Made by a program: the position numbers and the translations under genes. From UBA9926 sp913064795 (GTDB lineage: Bacteria > Pseudomonadota > Gammaproteobacteria > Pseudomonadales > Azotimanducaceae): a stretch of 64,000 nt of DNA. Shown here in pieces: positions 53,356 to 63,130 of this stretch; within the stretch, counting starts at the first letter, position 1, and the number at the start of each line of letters is the position of its first letter. The notes beneath the pieces were generated by a model. The model saw only the letters and a program-made list of their open reading frames with translations, was not told the origin of the DNA and did not search any database. The stretch is from NCBI GenBank assembly GCA_045560765.1, contig JBJKZD010000014.1, positions 1-64,000 on the forward strand. The letters are read 5' to 3'.

Positions 53356-53976
53356 TTAAGCCGCACCCTCCCCCTGCAAGGTTTTTTGAAGCCCTTCAAT
53401 CAACAGCGTATCGGTAAAATTAGCGATTTGGTCTGGCGCATCGCAAAAACCGCGCTCAACCCACACCTGGAGAATGCCATGAATCACACTTGCGATTGTG
53501 GCGATCAAGTACGCCTGCTCAAGGGATCCCAAAGTCGGGGTTTGATTAACCTCTGTGACCCGCTCAAGCATCTGAGTTAGGACCTTACTGAGAGGCTTCA
53601 TAAAAAGACTTGCTGAACACTGGCGAACCAGCGGTCCAAGAACGCGTTGATGCGCCTTGCAATAATCCAATATCGTCACCGAGAGTGTATTGCCCAAAAT
53701 GGGCATTCTCAGCCGTTCATCATCAATCTGGAAGGCAATGTCCTGAAACAAATCAAAAACCAAGCGCTCAACCAACTGCTCTAACGATCCTGCTCGGATG
53801 TAGAAAGTTTTCCGCGTTACGCCAGCCTGTTCGGCGATCTCTGATACCGTCAGCGAGGCAAAGTCTCTGCCACGAGCCAGGGCTGTTAACAAAGCCTGTT
53901 GAATTGCGCGCTCAGAACGAGCGACTCTAGGATCGAGACGACTCGGCGATTGGTTAGGCATTTGATCTTGCATCAC
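53356..53976 (-). CDS. TetR family transcriptional regulator
   Basis: A 206-residue regulator. The N-terminal helix-turn-helix is RAIQQALLTALARGRDFASL then TVSEIAEQAGVTRKTFY, followed by a helical ligand-binding domain of ordinary length. It is divergent to the CYP153 gene, 96 bp between starts, so it probably represses that gene and itself. The inducer is likely a hydrophobic compound, but nothing shows it. Confidence 0.92.
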   Translation of the reverse strand: MMQDQMPNQSPSRLDPRVARSERAIQQALLTALARGRDFASLTVSEIAEQAGVTRKTFYIRAGSLEQLVERLVFDLFQDIAFQIDDERLRMPILGNTLSVTILDYCKAHQRVLGPLVRQCSASLFMKPLSKVLTQMLERVTEVNQTPTLGSLEQAYLIATIASVIHGILQVWVERGFCDAPDQIANFTDTLLIEGLQKTLQGEGAA

Positions 53977-54014
53977 CGCCGAACGTTAGAAGGATTCAAA
54001 AAGAAAGTAAACAC

Positions 54015-54044
54015 TTGACTACTTATGAATCTCTCCACTAAGTT
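54015..54044 (+). promoter_or_regulatory. candidate promoter of the CYP153 gene
   Basis: TTGACT (54015-54020) and TAAGTT (54039-54044), 18 bp apart. A start near 54052 would lie before the preferred ATG at 54073. Any TetR operator probably lies in 53977-54072. Confidence 0.4.
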
Positions 54045-54072
54045 AATGATACGAGTTAAAACAGGCAATGCG

Positions 54073-55329
54073 ATGAGCATCAACGAAAACCTAAAGGTCA
54101 CCGACGTTCCCCTCGATGAGATCGATGTGAGTCGTCCTGAAATTTTTCTTAATGATAGCTGGCAACCTTGGTTTGAGCGTCTTCGCAAAGAGGCACCGGT
54201 GCACTACCTGGCCGACAGCGTCAACGGCCCCTTCTGGTCGATCAGCAGCCACGACATGATAAAGGCGGTTGATACCAACAACGAAATATTCTCGTCCGAG
54301 GCAAAAGGTATCGCCATTGTTGATCCTTACGTGGCCGAAGAAGGTCAAATGCAGGGTAAGAACTTCATTGCAATGGACGGCGCGGAACACATCAAACAGC
54401 GCATGGCGGTTGCCCCCACCGTCGCCCCCAAGAACCTATCGGGCTTTGAGCCGCTGATCAGAGCGCGGGCCTGCGAGATCCTCGATCACCTTCCAGTGGG
54501 TGAAACCTTTAATTGGGTCGACCGGGTTTCGATCGAGTTGACGGCAGGAATGCTGGCCACTCTGTTTGATTTTCCCTACGAGGACCGACTCAAGTTGGTT
54601 CGCTGGTCCGATTTGGCGACGAACGTGCCAGAAGTCACCGGCGACGACAGTATCGACATGAAAGCGCGTTACGACGAACTGATGGGTGCGGCCGCCGCGT
54701 TCTACCAATTATGGATGGCCAAGCAAGGCCAACCGCCCTCCTTCGATCTTATTTCTATGCTGCAACACAACGAGACAACCGCCCGCATGAATGAAGATCC
54801 AGAGCTGTTTCTAGGGAATCTGCTGCTGCTGATTGTCGGAGGCAACGATACAACGCGAAACAGCATCAGCGGCGGAGTTTTAGCGCTGAACCAGTATCCG
54901 GATCAGTACCAGAAGCTCCGCGAAAACCCTGGGCTCATACCTAATATGGTGGCCGAAATGGTGCGTTGGCAGACACCGGTAATCCATATGCGCAGAACTG
55001 CGCTCACCGATTTTGAGCTCGGCGGAAAGCAGATTAAAGCGGGAGACAAGGTCATCATGTGGTACCTATCAGGCAACCGTGACGAAGCTGTTTTCGAAAA
55101 CCCCGAACAATTTGTGATCGACCGACCCAATGCTCGGGCGCATGTCGCTTTTGGATTTGGCGTCCACCGTTGTATGGGTAACCGACTGGCTGAATTGCAG
55201 CTGCGGGTACTATGGGAGGAGATCATGAAGCGTTTTGATCGAGTCGAAATTGTCGGTGATATCCAGCGCTTACCCAATAACTTTATTCGGGGCATCAGAG
55301 AAGTACCGGTACAACTCCACGCCCATTAA
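54073..55329 (+). CDS. CYP153-type cytochrome P450
   Basis: A 418-residue soluble bacterial P450, likely hydroxylating alkane chains or related hydrophobic substrates. The I-helix is IVGGNDTTRNSISGG, the K-helix ExxR region is EMVRWQTPVIHMRR, and the heme cysteine is C367 in FGFGVHRCMGNRLAELQL. IVGGNDTTRNS and HMRRTAL...GDKVIMWYLSGNRDE match CYP153 closely. The start MSINENLK is preferred over 54025 because the candidate promoter lies between. No ferredoxin or reductase is adjacent, so redox partners are elsewhere. Confidence 0.92.
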   Translation: MSINENLKVTDVPLDEIDVSRPEIFLNDSWQPWFERLRKEAPVHYLADSVNGPFWSISSHDMIKAVDTNNEIFSSEAKGIAIVDPYVAEEGQMQGKNFIAMDGAEHIKQRMAVAPTVAPKNLSGFEPLIRARACEILDHLPVGETFNWVDRVSIELTAGMLATLFDFPYEDRLKLVRWSDLATNVPEVTGDDSIDMKARYDELMGAAAAFYQLWMAKQGQPPSFDLISMLQHNETTARMNEDPELFLGNLLLLIVGGNDTTRNSISGGVLALNQYPDQYQKLRENPGLIPNMVAEMVRWQTPVIHMRRTALTDFELGGKQIKAGDKVIMWYLSGNRDEAVFENPEQFVIDRPNARAHVAFGFGVHRCMGNRLAELQLRVLWEEIMKRFDRVEIVGDIQRLPNNFIRGIREVPVQLHAH

Positions 55330-55474
55330 TCGGGCTGAACCCGCGCAACTATCAAGACAGGCGAGAACGAATCCATTGTTCAAGCCTGCCTGGGGCACTG
55401 TCATAGTGGGTCGTCGCTGGCTGGGACTTTGCATGATGCGCCGCCCTAAGCGTCGATCGCGTCTGACTCACGTT

Positions 55475-56290
55475 CTAAAGCGGGTCGCCCCCCAAAACCG
55501 CTGGGGTTTCGCAATAGGACGTTAAAATATAGCGTTGATGATCTTCTATCCGCTGGGTGAGCACTTCAGCGATCTCTGGTCTTTTCGAGTTAGACGCGAA
55601 AAGCATCAGCATACCTTGGTTTTGCTTCGTCACGGGCATGATCTCTGGCGGCGTGGGCATCAGACTCATGCTCATTGTGGCCCAATAGATATCCGCCGCC
55701 GTCACCGAGTCTCCAACGAGGTACCGTGACCCTCGTACCTCTTGTTGTTGGAGGCTATGGTCAATTAACGCAATCACTTCAGCGATTTTTGCCGGCGCCT
55801 GGACGCTGGCTTCTTCGCTGTATCCATACTTTCGGCCTAAGGGGCCATCATTCAAAATTCTCATATTCCAGACCATGCCATCTTCGGCCAAGACAACCGC
55901 GCACAAACCAAACATTTCTGCCCGGAGCTTAAAATTTTCAGGAATAAGCGCCGGACTGCTATCGCTTCCGATACTTTCTGCAAGGGCTAGTTGTTCCGTC
56001 CAAACATTTCTTGGCCGCTCGTCGTTAAAGAACATCGTCGGCAAACCCGTCTGACGGGTGAGCTCAAATAGACGGGCTTGGCGATCTTTTCCGGTGGCTT
56101 TGTCGATGCCCATTAACGGATGCAATGCTCTGATAATCGGAATTCCTTTTGCAAAGCAAATATTTTTCAAAGCCTCAGCATAGAGCGCCTGGATACCAGG
56201 AATGAACGTGATCCGCGTCCCCTCTGTCATCGCTGCGGCTTCATCCAGCGTTATAAAGTTCGGGTTGTCGGATGTCCTTTGGTCTTCCAA
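55475..56290 (-). CDS. glutathione S-transferase-like protein
   Basis: A 271-residue protein with a GST-like C-terminal domain (YLVGDSVTAADIYWATMS) and a weaker N-terminal half (LPTMFFNDERPRNVWTEQLA). The usual SPY/SxF catalytic start is not visible, and the N-terminus is extended by about 30 residues. Might be a GST-fold binding protein. Convergent with the P450, 145 bp gap. Confidence 0.65.
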   Translation of the reverse strand: MEDQRTSDNPNFITLDEAAAMTEGTRITFIPGIQALYAEALKNICFAKGIPIIRALHPLMGIDKATGKDRQARLFELTRQTGLPTMFFNDERPRNVWTEQLALAESIGSDSSPALIPENFKLRAEMFGLCAVVLAEDGMVWNMRILNDGPLGRKYGYSEEASVQAPAKIAEVIALIDHSLQQQEVRGSRYLVGDSVTAADIYWATMSMSLMPTPPEIMPVTKQNQGMLMLFASNSKRPEIAEVLTQRIEDHQRYILTSYCETPAVLGGDPL

Positions 56291-56935
56291 GATATTGCCT
56301 CCGTTCGGTGATATGAAGGATCATTGTCCTAGATCCCTTGCAGGCCATTTCAGATCGAGCTTTGGGATTATACTGCAGCGCTTCTATTAGCACCCCGGCC
56401 TATATAGTCGACCTCCCATTGTCACTCTTTGTCGCCTCCCTGTCATTCTGTCGTTCTCCGTTTATCCCGGGGCATGGAGCAGAAATTCAGTCTGGCACGG
56501 CTTAGGCGAGCTTCCCTAAACCAAGGATCATTGATTACGGGTCGGAATTGCATCCATGGACCACCCCTCACACTGTAAAAAAAAGTTCAAAAGCCCTCAT
56601 TACAAAATCCGTCGTTAGAGAAACCAAAGGACCCTGCAAGCCCCGTTAGCTGCTCAGTTTACCCTCTGTTTTTTTGGCGTTGAGTTGACGTCTCATACCC
56701 TATGTCGGCAGGTTCAAAGTTTGACATCCTGCATTAAGCCACTCCGTGCGCTGCACATCATGAGATGGCCACTCCAGACCTCGGAAAAAATAATTAATCA
56801 ATCACCAATCGTCTCAAACCGCTTTGTACAGCGGGTAAACAAGCACACCGACGCGACTCAAACGCGCTTGTGCTATCGACGAAGACCCATGCATCTGCTA
56901 TTAACCCTCTTTACATCATCCCAAACGCATTCTTT
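56291..56935. other. 645-bp intergenic region
   Basis: Divergent promoters for the GST-like and FAD-dependent genes. Nothing else recognised, apart from an A-rich stretch around 56577-56587. Confidence 0.5.
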
Positions 56936-58781
56936 ATGAGCAAAATTACCCGACGCAGCTTTGTGAATGGATCCATGATGGCCTTGGGGGGTGCGCTCTT
57001 GCCGCCGTTTCATCAACCCACGGCAGCGGCGATCAACGAGGCCTACCACCCACCCGGTATGAAGGGCCTTCGGGGTAGCCATCCGGGATCTAACGCCACC
57101 GCCCACACCATCGCTTTTCGTCAAAAGCCAACCTGGAGCGCACCAAAGCTTGCCGCAGAGACCTATGATCTGGTGGTTGTTGGAGCCGGTCTCAGCGGCC
57201 TTGCCGCCGCCCGGTTTTATCAGCAACAACATGGGGCAGATAAAAAGATCCTCATTCTCGACAATCACGATGACTTCGGGGGACACGCCAAACGTAACGA
57301 ACACAGCATCGATGGTCAGCAGCTGATCAGCTATGGCGGCTCACAAACGTTGGTCGAGCCGCTACATGCTAGCCCGATTCTTCATGCGCTATTTGAGGAT
57401 ATCGGCATCGACCTTTCTCTATTCGATGCAGGTTTCGACCGAGTTTTTTTTGAGCGTCACAACCTAGGCGCCGTCACCTACTTTAATGCGGAGCACTTCG
57501 GTCAAGATCAGGTAGTTAGACATCCATTTTGCAACTACTACAACTATATTGAAGGCCTACCAGGGGCGAAACTTTCCGATGAAGCGGCGGTGGCAGCAGC
57601 GCCTCTTAGCGCAAAAGGAAAAGTTCAATTGCTCAGAGTCCTAAAAAGCGGCGTGCATAGCCTGCCTGTTTCGCCTGAGCTACGCGATGAATATATGGAG
57701 AGCCACTCCTACTATGAATACCTGACAAAAACGCTTGGGGTTGATGACGAAAGCGTGCTGCGTATGGCAAGACACTCAGGCCTGGACTGGTCAAACGCTA
57801 GTACAGAAATTTTGACCCTTGCGGAGGCCAAAGAGTCAGGTGCACTGGGTTTCGCGCCCGTTTCTGTTTACGATCCCAAAAATCCTTATATCTATCACTT
57901 TCCGGATGGCAACGCGGGTGTTGCGCGAGCCCTGGTGAAGCGTTTGATTCCAGAGGTTGCTGAGGCAACTCGCGCAGAGGCGCTTGTGTCGTCAAAGTTT
58001 GACTACCGGCAACTCGACCGCCCGGGCTCAAACGTCCGCATTCGATTAAACAGCACAGTCACTCACGTTGAGCATCAGGGCGACCCAAGACGTTCCGACG
58101 CGGTCAATATTCAATACGTTCGAGGACAAAGTGCGCAGGCCATCACGGCCAAGCACGTCATCATGGCTTGCTACAATATGATGATCCCGCACATCGTAAG
58201 CGGCTTGCCTGAATCTCAGGCCCAGGCCCTGGGTCAACAGCTGAAAAGCCCGCTGATTTATACGACTGTGGGATTACGCAATTGGCGCGCCCTAAAAGCT
58301 GAGGGGATTGGCTTTGCCATGTGCCCAGGCAACTCGCATCAGGCGGTCTTTATGGATTTCCCCGTCAGTCTGGGTAACTATCGTTACACCCCATCAGCTG
58401 ATTCGCCCTGCATTCTTCAAATGATTAGCTGCCCCTACAGCGAAGTGCCAGGTAAGCCCAGAGACGAGCAATATCGGGAGGCCAGGCAACAAATGCTGGC
58501 CCCGTCAGTTTTCAGACTACGAGGATGACATCCGCAGTCATTTGAGTGGAATGCTCCCCTCAGAACACTTTCAGTTCGACCGGGACGTCGCCAGCATCAC
58601 CGTGAATCGTTGGGCTCACGGGTACACCGTTGCTGGACCGGCGGGTACTGCCGAAATCGGCAGACAACCATTTGGTCGGATTACCATCGCCAATGCCGAC
58701 TCTGCGCCGGCGGCGGATGCTTTGGAAGCCATGATGATGGGCCACCGTGCGGTGGGCGAACTGAATGAGGCGTATATTTAG
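56936..58781 (+). pseudogene. spermidine dehydrogenase-like FAD enzyme, frameshifted near the 3' end
   Basis: Tat-exported flavoprotein starting MSKITRRSFVNGSMMALGG. FAD site is VVVGAGLSGLAAARFYQQQ, followed by LILDNHDDFGGHAKRNEH, both typical of spermidine dehydrogenase-like oxidases. The reading frame stops at 58528 after QMLAPSVFRLRG. The +1 frame carries on without a gap as QFSDYEDDIRSHLSGM and then NRWAHGYTVAGPAGTAEIGR, ending at 58781. One extra base near 58503-58508 explains it, for a normal length of about 614 residues. It could be a true pseudogene, a sequencing error or programmed shifting. Confidence 0.85.
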
Positions 58782-58961
58782 GCAAACATCTTGATCCTTA
58801 ACATCACAGAGGAATCCAATTTAAAGCAACTTAGGAGCCCAACCCCAACTGCATTCTGCAATGGCGTAATCCACAGTCGTAATGGAATCAGCGAGACTTA
58901 AAACGCCTTCAGCATGACCGTGGAAAAAGTGCTCAGCAGTCTATCTTCAATCCATAAAACT

Positions 58962-59014
58962 CTGAACCTTCAAATTTTAACTCTTCAAATTTTGAACCTT
59001 CAACCTTTGAACCG
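58962..59014. repeat. short degenerate tandem repeats
   Basis: Units resembling GAACCTTCAAATTTT are repeated about three to four times (CTTCAAATTTTAA, CTTCAAATTTTGAAC, CTTCAACCTTTGAAC), just upstream of the exonuclease gene start. Role unknown. Confidence 0.7.
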
Positions 59015-59032
59015 ACAACAGGCGAACCCCTT

Positions 59033-59716
59033 ATGACCAAGCTGCCCTTGTTCCTACTTTTAGCGCTGATGCTGAACCTGCCACACACGGGCGGGGCAGA
59101 AACAAATGCCCCATCCGAAATTAACAATAAGGGCTGGTTGCTCGCGTTCGTGGATGTCGAGACGACGGGGTTGCAACCTGGGTTTCATGAAATGATTGAC
59201 GTTGGCATGATCATCACCGACCTCGACGGCCAACCCATTGAAGAATTGTTTTTGCGCATTATGCCCGCACACCCCGAGCGCACTGAGCCAGGCGCCGCCG
59301 CTGTTAACGGCTTTTCGGTTCGCTTATGGCAGGAGCGCGGCTTTGTGAGCGAGGCCGCCGCAGTGCGCCAGATGCTGGCATTCACAGAACGAGTATCCGG
59401 CGAAAAAGAGCTACTGATGGTGGGTTATAACGCGTGGTTTGATATTTCCTTCATCGATCATTTATTCAGGTCCCAAAACGAAACATGGCGGAAGCTTTTC
59501 CATTATTTCGTCTTAGACCTCCCTTCGATGGCCTGGGGTCAAAAACATCGAAGCTTAACCGGCGCTGTCCTCTCCGAAGAACTGGGTATCGATACAGAAA
59601 CTAGTAATCCACTGCTTCATACAGGTCTTTCGGGGGCCGAGTACAACCTTAGGCTTTATCAAGCCTTGTTTGCCGAGCCGTCTTCGATCCAGGCGCCGCC
59701 CCTTCCCGCGCAATAG
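59033..59716 (+). CDS. exported DEDDh-type 3'-5' exonuclease domain protein
   Basis: A 227-residue protein with an N-terminal hydrophobic signal (about 1-22, ending TGGAET) and a DnaQ-like domain. Metal ligands Asp41 and Glu43 (FVDVETTGL) and Asp137 (NAWFDISF) are present, and His196 is conserved. The last aspartate, expected at position 201, is Gly (HTGLSGAEYN). An exported exonuclease of this class is odd, and loss of the last ligand questions activity. It might take up or process extracellular nucleic acid, or be a repurposed fold. The start could also be internal. Confidence 0.75.
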   Translation: MTKLPLFLLLALMLNLPHTGGAETNAPSEINNKGWLLAFVDVETTGLQPGFHEMIDVGMIITDLDGQPIEELFLRIMPAHPERTEPGAAAVNGFSVRLWQERGFVSEAAAVRQMLAFTERVSGEKELLMVGYNAWFDISFIDHLFRSQNETWRKLFHYFVLDLPSMAWGQKHRSLTGAVLSEELGIDTETSNPLLHTGLSGAEYNLRLYQALFAEPSSIQAPPLPAQ

Positions 59717-59786
59717 CGCTCAGCGCTTAGCCTTCAGTCAGGACTTGGACTGAACCGAGGTTGTGTGGTTTTGCCGGTTTGGACTG

Positions 59787-61190
59787 TTAATTTGCACGCC
59801 AGCTGCCATGAAAACCAAACGGAACGCGATGATCGAGCCGAACCGAGGCAACCGGACCGTCGTCCACAGCCGCCGCGTTTAACACGACCAACTCTGAATT
59901 CATGGTGGCTTGCTTGTAAACCGTCGCCAGCAACCAGCCTTCTCCCTCGGCCGAACCGGCGGATTCTGGTACGAACACTGGTTCCGAAACACCATTGCCG
60001 ACTCCAGCGTCCCAAGTTTTGACCTTTCCAGAATCCATATCGACATGGGTAATCTCGTGAAAGAGCCCACCATCACCGCGCTGCCGTGTTGAAGCGGCGG
60101 CAATATACCCATGACGATAACGACTGGCTGTAAAGCGTTCATCTATACGCGGAAACTCCGAGGCCACATCCAGTACAGACTCCTGTCTAACCTCACCGGT
60201 TTTCATATTGATGTGCCAGCGAACCAATTTTCCCTGGGCATCCGCATAGGAGGGCAATGTACCATCGACCAGCGGAAAATTGGGCGCGACCGCAAACTCG
60301 ATTGTGTCCACCCAAATGTGCTCCCCCTCGTTCCAAGCATTTTGATAGTGAAACACGAAACATAGTGGGCCTTCGATCCAGCGAATATCAGACACTGGGG
60401 CGCCCCGCTCAAGCACACCAATGTGGGTGCCTTGGCTTGCATCAAAGGCGAAAGGGGATCCAATTTTTGAAGCCCTATCCATATCAAACGTCAAGGGAAA
60501 TATCGGGAACAACACATAGTCATTTGTGATCACAAAATCATGCACCATCGCGGGATAAGGTGCCTCGAATGTGTCCGACCTGACCACACTGCCTGACGGG
60601 TCAACGACGTGATAAGACAGGGTAGAACTACCGGCATAACCCGTCATGTAGCCAAACCCATGCAGTTCACCGGTCGCAGGATCAATTTTTGGATGGGCAG
60701 TCATCGCCCCCGATAATTGACGTCCCTGCTCAGAATAACCCCGTGACTCCAGAGTCATGGGCGCAAGTTCAAATGGATGACTGCCTTCATCCAACGCCAG
60801 CAGCTGGTCACCGTGCCAGATGATATGCGTGTTAGCGAGGCCGTTCTGATGATCAGCCGAAACCTTGCCCGTGTTCGCATCAGGTTTTCGGACCCGAGGC
60901 ATACTGCGACCCTCAGCCAATTCTGCGACGTGTTTTGGGGTCCTGATCCAACGATTGAGGTAATCTACGCGGCCCTCATTGAAATGAAAGGCGTGCACCA
61001 TGCCGTCGCCGCCAAACCAATGATAGGGTCCCGTCGGCGCGTATTTTGGGTTTGGCCCATTCCGGTAGAGAGAACCCGACAATCCGCTCGGCACTGACCC
61101 TTCAACGACCAGGTCCTGAATCTGCGCCTCAAAATTGATCGGCGCATAATTACCCCTGAGTTGCGGATGATTAGGAAATGGGGCTGCCAT
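59787..61190 (-). CDS. carotenoid oxygenase family protein
   Basis: A 467-residue non-heme iron dioxygenase that cleaves double bonds of carotenoids or stilbenes. It has the N-terminal GSLYRNGPNPKYAPTGPYHW and FGGDGMVHAFHF blocks. Iron-binding histidines can be placed in TAHPKID, MVHDFVITNDY, FVFHYQNAWNE and the C-terminal GFHGSW. Length and order are complete. Alone on the minus strand. Substrate is not defined by sequence. Confidence 0.93.
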   Translation of the reverse strand: MAAPFPNHPQLRGNYAPINFEAQIQDLVVEGSVPSGLSGSLYRNGPNPKYAPTGPYHWFGGDGMVHAFHFNEGRVDYLNRWIRTPKHVAELAEGRSMPRVRKPDANTGKVSADHQNGLANTHIIWHGDQLLALDEGSHPFELAPMTLESRGYSEQGRQLSGAMTAHPKIDPATGELHGFGYMTGYAGSSTLSYHVVDPSGSVVRSDTFEAPYPAMVHDFVITNDYVLFPIFPLTFDMDRASKIGSPFAFDASQGTHIGVLERGAPVSDIRWIEGPLCFVFHYQNAWNEGEHIWVDTIEFAVAPNFPLVDGTLPSYADAQGKLVRWHINMKTGEVRQESVLDVASEFPRIDERFTASRYRHGYIAAASTRQRGDGGLFHEITHVDMDSGKVKTWDAGVGNGVSEPVFVPESAGSAEGEGWLLATVYKQATMNSELVVLNAAAVDDGPVASVRLDHRVPFGFHGSWRAN

Positions 61191-61522
61191 AATGAATCCT
61201 TAGTCTCGGTCTTTCATGAAATAAAGCTGCCTAGGATCATATCGAACCCGAAGGGCAACTGACAGCACTGGTTGATCAACAAAAAGATGCCCTTCTAGCC
61301 CCTATCAAACACCGTTTGCTCACACATAGCACCAGGGGAGTCAGTGCGAATACAACCTCTGAAGGACCTTGGTCAGTTCTCTATGGATTAAGACACAACC
61401 ATTGAAAGCGCACCCTTGGGGAAAAGCTGCACTCATATGTCCCGCCAACCTAGGTCCGAGTACTACTTGGCTGCGACTTGATTACGAGGTGAGGCGTTTG
61501 GAGGACTGCCTAGCAAATTCAA
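61191..61522. other. 332-bp intergenic region
   Basis: Between the cupin gene and the carotenoid oxygenase. No gene seen. Confidence 0.5.
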
Positions 61523-61963
61523 TCACTCTCCAGCTGCCGAGTAGATCACCCATATCTTTGTATAGCCTTCCGTCTCCCATGTTCCCGTCCATTCCTTTGA
61601 GATAGTGACTCCCTCGCCTGCCTCGATGGTCTGAACCGTACCATCACTTGAGGTGAGCGTGACACTGCCCTCTAAAAAATACATAAATTCATCGACGCCG
61701 TAGGGCTTGTTCACTTCCAAACGTGTTTTGCCTGACTTGTACATGCCCGAGGAAAACTTCTTATCACTGGACAGCATGGAGGTCACATCTAACGTGACAT
61801 GACCGTCGTCGTGGCGCGTTTGAATCATGTCATCACGTTCAAAAATTTCGCCCGCCAGATCTTCCTTGCTCAATTCAGCAGGCAAGGCCGGACTTGGAGT
61901 CTTCGCAAAGGCTACTTGGGTCAACGCAAGGGCCGTGAAAAATAGGAATCGGGTTTTCATCAT
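61523..61963 (-). CDS. exported cupin domain protein
   Basis: A 146-residue protein: signal peptide MMKTRFLFFTALALTQVAFA, then a cupin beta-barrel with DEFMYFLEGSVTLTSSDG and GEGVTISKEWTGTWE. It lacks a full set of metal histidines, so it may bind ligands without metal. The start is set by the AGGAG ribosome-binding site before ATGATG. A longer frame to 62026 would overlap the gene upstream. Last gene of the 63541-61523 cluster. Confidence 0.82.
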   Translation of the reverse strand: MMKTRFLFFTALALTQVAFAKTPSPALPAELSKEDLAGEIFERDDMIQTRHDDGHVTLDVTSMLSSDKKFSSGMYKSGKTRLEVNKPYGVDEFMYFLEGSVTLTSSDGTVQTIEAGEGVTISKEWTGTWETEGYTKIWVIYSAAGE

Positions 61964-62015
61964 TTGGCGTTCTCCTAAACTAAGCAGCCTCTCGAGCCGT
62001 TGTACCTCCCGGTGG

Positions 62016-63098
62016 CTAACGGTCATCGAAAGGTCGATTTAAAAAGAAATCTAAAATAAAGGGCCAGGTCGTCTCCAGTTGATAGACGTGCCCCATGTCA
62101 ATTCGGCAGTCGAGCGCTGGGGACGACGCGATACTGCCCGGACAATAGGATCTGCAATCGAAAGGCGCTGCCACATCGAGGGGCCTTGCCTTGGCACCCA
62201 CGCTACATCCTTGCCGCTCGGACCAAGCCCTGATGGTTGCACTCGCAGATTCGTAATAAAAGCGATCCGCTTGATTGCTCGTGATTGTCGGCGTCAGGTC
62301 ATCCCAGGGTCCAGGCGGGTCCGTTGGGTCTTGAGTTCCGGTGATCAACAGCGCTGGCGGCGATCGAAGGGCCGAATCACCGCTGATGTACGACTTGTGC
62401 GGCAGCCCAATTAATGACGTCATCGCCGCGATCTTTTTCGACCACCCTGGGCGATCGGAAAAATCCCAAATCGCATTACCGCCGTTAGAGCCCCCAAAGA
62501 CAAAAATACGGGCTGGATCCACGCAGAATAACGCTTCCACCTGAGCCAACACAGCCGCTAAAAACTCCGCGTCGGATGACAGCAAATTCTGGCAATGGGT
62601 CCATGCACAAGTATTTTCGGCGATGCTCGCCGCTTTACACGAGGCATATCGGTAATCCGGCGTCAGCGACGTATCGCAAATCGGCGACCCGTCTTGTGTT
62701 GTCCCGGATGCCGAACCGTTAAACGTCCAAGAACCATAGCTATTGTCAGGCGGGCCGCTGCCAAGCCCTCGTGGAACAACCAAGACAAAGCCCCGCGCAT
62801 CAGCTGGCACCAGAATATTCGGATCGTCTAAAAATGTGTGCTCGTCACCGCCCCAGCCATGAAGCATGAGTACTACAGGATGATGGGTCCCGTCCTGATA
62901 GCCAGGCGGAACATGCACTCGATAAACACGCTCCATTGAGCCAATGGACAGCCTCTGAATCGGGTGACTGACCATCGACTTTTGGCAAACAGCAGCGCTC
63001 TCAAAGCTGATCCCCAACCATCCCCAAAGCAAGACAGATATTAATCTGAACCAGGAACGAGTCTTTGGAGTGAGGTGAACGAGTTTTAGCGCCATCAT
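62016..63098 (-). CDS. secreted PHB depolymerase-like esterase
   Basis: A 360-residue exported alpha/beta-hydrolase of the LpqC/poly(3-hydroxybutyrate) depolymerase group. VVLMLHGWGGDEHTF is the oxyanion strand and FGGSNGGNAIWD the nucleophile elbow, with a serine in GGSNGG rather than the usual GxSxG. The acid is in GTQDPTDPPG and the histidine in DMGHVYQLE. Cysteine pairs (SCKAASIAENTCAWTHC) suggest disulfides. Might hydrolyse polyhydroxyalkanoate, ferulate or other esters. Its stop is 52 bp before the cupin gene on the same strand. Confidence 0.85.
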   Translation of the reverse strand: MMALKLVHLTPKTRSWFRLISVLLWGWLGISFESAAVCQKSMVSHPIQRLSIGSMERVYRVHVPPGYQDGTHHPVVLMLHGWGGDEHTFLDDPNILVPADARGFVLVVPRGLGSGPPDNSYGSWTFNGSASGTTQDGSPICDTSLTPDYRYASCKAASIAENTCAWTHCQNLLSSDAEFLAAVLAQVEALFCVDPARIFVFGGSNGGNAIWDFSDRPGWSKKIAAMTSLIGLPHKSYISGDSALRSPPALLITGTQDPTDPPGPWDDLTPTITSNQADRFYYESASATIRAWSERQGCSVGAKARPLDVAAPFDCRSYCPGSIASSPALDCRIDMGHVYQLETTWPFILDFFLNRPFDDR

Positions 63099-63130
63099 TG
63101 GATTTACCTACGCCCAAATAGCCAGTGCCC

